NCBI GenBank assembly: GCA_018389105.1
Contig: JACATO010001085.1
Span: 1,178,001 to 1,242,000, forward strand
Length of the DNA stretch: 64,000 nucleotides
Direction: 5' to 3'
DNA from: Nautilus pompilius
Taxonomy: Eukaryota > Mollusca > Cephalopoda > Nautilida > Nautilidae
Shown here in pieces: positions 58,701 to 64,000 of this stretch. Position 1 is the stretch's first letter; each line of letters begins with the position of its first letter. Position numbers and translations under genes: made by a program. The notes below the pieces were generated by a model. The model saw nothing but the letters and a program-made list of their open reading frames with translations. It searched no databases and had not been told where the DNA came from.

Positions 58701-61700
58701 TTGTAGGATATTTAAAGGGCATAGCAGTTGCTAACTCGTTAAAGTCGTGTTTATAGTTAATCTTTGTATCTGTCGGTAAAACAGTTCGTAAGATTTTAGT
58801 TTATGACTTTAAGAGGGGGAAAAAAAAGGAAAAAATTCCAGGATTTCTTGTTTGCGTGTTGACTGATCTGTTTAGGTTCAGATGGCGCAGATAACATTCC
58901 AGGCTAATTAGAATATACTAGCGGCTTACGTTAAAACTGATCTTTGCGCCGATAATGGTCGAGGAAACAAAAATATCAGCGACCAGCACTCAGAAGATCG
59001 CCCGCAACCCGTCTGGCTCGAATGTGGATAGGTGAACTTTAGGGCTGGCACCAGCTCGGTGACAAACACCAGTCGGAGTGCTGGAATACCAAGAACGTGG
59101 AAGCAATATGCTCAATTAAAATTAGCAACTTTCATTATTTATTTTATTCTATTATAAAGTTGCTTGCTGTTGTTTTTTTTTTCTTCTTCTTTTTTTTTAC
59201 ATTGCTTAGACCACTGTTTATTTTTAAGAATAACCTGGTAGACAGAAGAATTCGTTGTATTAATTTCATTTGTGTAGGCAACAGACAGACACGAACATTA
59301 GTCGGACCTGATTGACTCTAACAAGATTTCTTTTATAGTTTTTTTATTTATTGAAAACCTTTCTTCTGTTAGCGATAAGTCGTCTCTTGTCACTTGTCAG
59401 AGTTTATTAATCGGAACCTTCGCCAGATTTGCAAGGTAATCGAACTGTATCTACGCTGCGCTCCTACGTACGTAGGCACCTTTAACTATGAGCCAGTTTC
59501 AGCAGCTGCTTGCGATTCCATTGGCACAAGAAGAAATAAAATGATAGTTCTCCCATCCGCGTAATCTCCTGGGCCTTTCGCGTTCGGAAAAATACAACAT
59601 AACATCGGTCTTCTGCAAGATAAGCTGTCCACAAAAGCTTTGAGATCGTAAATAGAGGCTAACAGATCCCATTCTGAATGTAGGGGTCACCCCTGTCTCT
59701 GAAGCCCGTAAACCTTATTGTGAATCTCAATGATGGGCGCACACAAAAGTGCCATCTGTCGATGTTTTTCGAGCGATCAACTCCGGAATAAGAGAAGGTA
59801 ACTCCTGCCGCTCAGAGTTCTGTGAACACCTTCGATCTTAAGTAACTCTTGATTACAAATTACGTAAAATCTTTAAACTGATTTTGTTTCAGAGAAACAA
59901 TCCACAATAATGTAAATTAACTTTTTTTTTCTCGTTTTACAAAAATAGTTTCGGCAAATGAGCCATTTTATAAATGTAAATATCTGCTTACTGTCGTCTG
60001 ACAACGCCGGAAGGGAAACCATTTTGAATTATGGAACATTTACCACTACCTCTCTGGAGAGGGAAAATGTATCGTCATTTTATATTAATATCTAGTAATA
60101 TAAAGCAGAGGTTATTAAGATTTTTATGTTAGTTATTTTAATCAGTAGTATCGAGAAAGGAACTGCAATCCCCATCTTTTCCTAAAGTTCAAACAGGTGA
60201 CTGATGGATAATGTCCGACACCATCGAGAGAGCCGGCCCGGATCTGGTGCCCGCAGTGGACGGACTTCTCCGCTGACAGCTTCGTAGAGCGGCCGGCAGG
60301 GTGGCGGTCCGGGTGACGCTGAATGTCCGCCAAAGTTACAGTTCGGAAATTTATTATTCGCGCCTTCACGTGAACCGCAGTCTGACTTTCTTCAGGCTGA
60401 GATAGCAAGAAGAGTCAGGCGAGACAGTTGCAGCCTATCTGAGGCTTCCTGTTATTTAGATCGCACTCTTCCAATCCTACCTGAAGTTATGCGTGCTTCG
60501 GCTGGTCCACTCGAAGCCGTAACTGTCGGACCAGTTCTAGATACGCGTCACTTCTGCCCCCCGCCGCCGGCCCTGAATTCATTTATCTTTGTATCTCGGC
60601 GAGTTTTCCAGTTCTCTTCCTATCGCAGAGTCTGCGATAGTAGAAAAGCACGGAATCTGATAAAAGCTAATTGGAGAATAATCTGATCGACCCTTACAGT
60701 AAAATACGATGCACAATGTTGGAATAGGCTCACAAAGCCGTGAGATAAAGGGATTTCCAAACAAAAGCGGTTATGCTCCGTGTTCGATCTTTTTGGAACG
60801 AACCCGCTCGCTCTGCGTTAAGCCGAACAGCGATTTTTTTGCAGTTAATTAGGGCTGGCAACTACGAGTAGGTTCCCCCCTAGTAACTATGAGTTTGTTT
60901 TCAAAGCTCGACTCGTTAGTCACAAAACAGTATATTAATTCTATATTCCGAAAATTAATTACATATTTCCGTATCAATATCCGAGATCCCCAATATCAAG
61001 AATAAAATGATGCCATAGGAAAATCTTGGAAGCACCCAACTTAGATGTTAAAGTGAGCAAGAATAGAAAAATGTCGGAAAACAAAGGTAACAAACACAGA
61101 GTCAAGAACAACAATAAAAATACCTGCGTATTTCGAACGCGACAGGCACAAAGCGGATATGCAAGAAGAAATACGATATGCAAATTACAAGTAAAAGAAA
61201 TATCCTAACTAAAATCAAATGCAATTTATCGGAAACTGAAACTCAGTCTTTACGTAAATCTATAAGAATCCAATAAGATATTTAGAATTAAAAGTTATCT
61301 TTAAGTGTAAAAATGGATACATATTAAACCGTTATTTTGTCATTTTTAATATACATATATAATGTTGAAAAGTTCCTGTGATGATGGATTCTCTGGGTTT
61401 TTTTTGTTCCAAAGATCTACAGAACGATTCTTGTCTTGGCTTGATTCTCAGCATCCTGATTAGAAATTTTCTTTAGAGTTTGAGAAGAATAAACAGCATC
61501 CTTGCTTTGATACTCCGATGCCACATGGCAATGTTACCGCTTTCCAAATTCCACTGACCTTACAACGAAGAAGAAGAATACTTTCCATCTTATGTCATAT
61601 AGAATAAACGTTCGATTTATTTAAATCTTCAGAGTCTTTAAAATCAATTCCACCTACACCGAATATGATGAACATTTTAAATCTATTAACAATTTACTTA

Positions 61701-62339
61701 CTCCGAACGTTCTTTTCCCTTTTCTGTTACTCCAGCCTGTGTACGTTGGGTGTTTGATCTCAAGATTAAAGTAAATACTAGAGTTCTAAAGAGATTATCC
61801 TGTTTTATTATCTCTTATCTGGGTTCTCACACCATTCAAATGGAAATGCGACTCGCAAAACCACGTTCTAATTTGTGTCCATTTTTGGACACAGTAGTGG
61901 ATATTTATTTTAAACAACGATTGGATTCCAGTCTCCAAATATCGCATTCGGTTTCTTTTATTAAAGGTGAAAGCCACATAAGGGAACGAAAATAGGTGAG
62001 CCGTACTGCTTTAAACTACGGGCATGCAGAAGACTTTGTCAAAAAATATATATATACATATCTCAACCAATTTCAGAGGAAATGGGACTGTCTGCAAACA
62101 AAATAATATATTTCGCGGAATATTATGGGCGCTATCGTTACTATTATCAATCAGGGTTCGATTTTCCAAAGTCAGTGGGAGGAAAGGTGGAAAGTAGAGA
62201 AAAGATTTTCCAAAATAAAAAAAATCTAATTAATTACCATCACGAAAAATTTTGTTGATTGACAAATGGAAAAAAAAATAATTAAATTAAAGAAACTGCG
62301 GCTATTAAGATATCTGTGAAGTTTGACGGAAAATCTGCG
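55703..62339. other. Intergenic, no gene confirmed
   Basis: Apart from the zinc-finger-like fragment I see only short unlinked frames. A GC-rich patch at 60180-60600 could be a promoter or 5' exon of a gene outside the window, but there is no positive evidence. Confidence 0.4.
57808..57975 (-). pseudogene. Zinc-finger-like coding fragment
   Basis: 55 open codons between stops read QECKLCHTHRDTNKPG, then VSIKKHQRMINKNG, then VCSECGFSGEE. The spacing C-x2-C...H followed by a second C-x2-C and basic residues looks like a metal-binding domain. There is no start codon and an in-frame stop follows shortly. It may be a piece of a transposable-element protein or an isolated exon; the family is not recognised. 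Confidence 0.3.
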
Positions 62340-62545
62340 TTAATGCTCCTGAGGCCACACGGGGTACCCGGCATAGCACCATCTGCTAGTACTGGTGTCA
62401 AGCTGGTTTTATACTTAGTCGACACATGATTATGCAAAACAAATGCGGCTGGAGCGATACGATGTATCGTCACAAAGGGTTAAATTAATATGGGCTCAAC
62501 TCGTGCTGAATTATGCAAATCTGATAGGCATTTGGGTGTAAATGT
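62340..62545 (+). repeat. Interspersed repeat, copy B
   Basis: Shares TTAGTC...TATGCAAAACA, CGTCACAAAGGGTTAAATTA and GGGCTCAACTCGTG with the right part of 37125-37325 in the same order and orientation. Confidence 0.6.
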
Positions 62546-62798
62546 ATTCCATATGGTATACAGATGGCTAAGGTAAGTTAGACATAATTTTGAAGCTACC
62601 CAAACAGAAAATTAAAAAAAATATATTTTTGCATAAGAATCAAAAAATATTATTCCGAAAAACTGACACGTTGGCGATTCTCTGCCCCTTCCACTCCATT
62701 TTGGTGGCACTGTGAATTAGTTTTCCGTCCAGCCACTGTGTTTTCGTGGCATCATGAGTCCCAGCTAAGTTTACATCTGAACACGTGATCCAACCCTT

Positions 62799-63068
62799 TT
62801 GGAAGCTGCTTGTTCCATTGTGTTTTATTCTATTGTTTTAACCCCTCTCATCTTAATCATGTTCAAAAGTAAACGAGACATGGATGAGGGAAATATTTTA
62901 AAAAGTAAGCAGAAGCATCATGCATCTCAGAAAGGTAGGCCTACTGACCATCAAACGTCAATCCCAGAATATCCTTTACCTGGAACTCTGTCAATTCCAG
63001 ACATCTCAGCAAAAACCAGTCCCCCTTCACCTGATTTTCCCCCATCATCTCCTGCACATCAGATTTAA
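62799..63068 (+). CDS. Unrecognised ORF, 89 aa, Ser/Pro-rich end
   Basis: The frame has a hydrophobic start, then basic KSKRDMDEGNILKSKQKHH, then a Pro/Ser-rich tail (SPPSPDFPPSSPAHQI). This layout can occur in transposon-derived proteins, but no motif is decisive and upstream splice sites were not found. Confidence 0.12.
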   Translation: MEAACSIVFYSIVLTPLILIMFKSKRDMDEGNILKSKQKHHASQKGRPTDHQTSIPEYPLPGTLSIPDISAKTSPPSPDFPPSSPAHQI

Positions 63069-64000
63069 TTAGCTCTGTATTCTTCCCAAAGGACTTATTT
63101 TGGAAGTAGAACTAAAGATAATTTGGTGAGTACAGTATAAAAGTACATTGCAGTGTGATAGAGACATTATGAGGGGGGTAGTGTGTGTAGTGTGTGGTAG
63201 AGGTCAGTCCTGTGCCTGAACCTTACTGCAATACTTATGATACTGTATAGTGTACTGCACTCAAGAACATAATCTGGTAAATAAAACATTTGTATTATAC
63301 AATTTAATGTTTTTATGATGTAGAAATGGAACAAGATCTGTGGTAGACTACCCCCAAGTCCTGCACATTTTGGATTTGAGTTTGTACTGTAGTGTGGTGT
63401 ACAGACATTTTTGTCACATAGAGTAACCTGGAAGGTAAAATACACACTTAATTACAGAAATTTTTATAATTCTTGGAAAAAAACTTGGTCAGTTGCTTAT
63501 GGTGTACGACCTCGCCAAGAGATGCGAGCAAAACTTCGTGTTTTGGTAAAGAACAATTGTAACGTTCAGAGCAGGGAGCTCTGTAATGGCATCGTCTTTC
63601 ACTATTAGCATAAAAACCACACTTTAAAACAGCGGTTCCCCGCCCTCTTCGTGAATATTATGCTGAATGTTACTGAATAATATGACCACAGGCTATTAAA
63701 ATAAAATAAATTTTACTACTCGGCCTCCCAGACACCAGATTTAGCTGTCATTAATAATATATAGCTAAAAATAAAAGGTATGAATCATCCAAAGATATGC
63801 ATTTTGCCAATGAGCAATTTACATCAATTTTTCACACACTGTGAACTCTATTTCCTAAGTACAAAAAAGAGTCAATACTGAATAGGTTGTTAATAGTATA
63901 CACTCCGAGAATATCTGAAAAAATTGAGTTTAGCATGTTAACTTTAATTATTTTGAATCTATCAAAGATTGGAGAAAAATTTTTTTTACCTTGGCCATTT
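63069..64000. other. Intergenic end of window
   Basis: Contains CAGCGGTTCCCCGCCCTCTT at about 63632, faintly like the CAGnGGTTC ends of hAT elements, with no partner end seen. No coding signal. Confidence 0.3.

Noticed and set aside
63630..63660. hAT transposon end
   Set aside because: Only one weak CAGCGGTTCCC-like end and no partner or target duplication.

Overview
This is an animal nuclear genome window: one interrupted gene with GT-AG introns and long introns, abundant CpG, many microsatellites and minisatellites, decayed Tc1-type transposons and tRNA-derived SINE remnants. The residues recognised in the single gene fit an invertebrate. The repeat landscape and the CYP27/CYP10-like character suggest a lophotrochozoan, probably a mollusc, but the species is not identifiable by eye.

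Layout. The only gene I can support end to end is on the minus strand from 29723 (ATG) to 5570 (stop). It is a mitochondrial-clan cytochrome P450 of 505 residues in 10 coding exons. I assembled it by hand from codon phase and splice sites: every intron is GT-AG, all phases agree, and the exon lengths sum to 1518 nt. It carries an Arg-rich N-terminal presequence, the PGP hinge, WxxxR, the I-helix AGxDT, ExxR, PERW and the heme Cys loop followed by GRR, which is typical of ferredoxin-dependent mitochondrial P450s. Two exons, a 44-nt one at 6250-6293 and the terminal one at 5570-5680, are too short to stand out as open frames.

Region by region. 1-5569: 3' flank of the P450, with a 96-bp satellite array (1265-1744) and otherwise unassigned AT-rich DNA. 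5570-29723: the P450. Intron 2 contains a broken Tc1-like transposase on the opposite strand, intron 5 a pogo/Tigger-like inverted-repeat remnant, and introns 1, 4 and 7 small tandem or dyad arrays. 29724-31100: GC-rich promoter side with a recent 329-bp tandem duplication. 31100-64000: mostly intergenic, with purine-rich microsatellite blocks, a 52-bp array, a SINE, a 105-bp near-perfect hairpin, a 74-bp array, a second broken Tc1-like transposase, a 400-bp AAC/AAT block and a few unrecognised ORFs.

Unusual signals. The palindrome TGACGTCA (CRE/ATF site) is much more frequent than expected, and variants of it lie inside three tandem arrays with unrelated unit lengths in or beside the P450. 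No multi-gene system, CRISPR array, rRNA or intact tRNA gene was seen.
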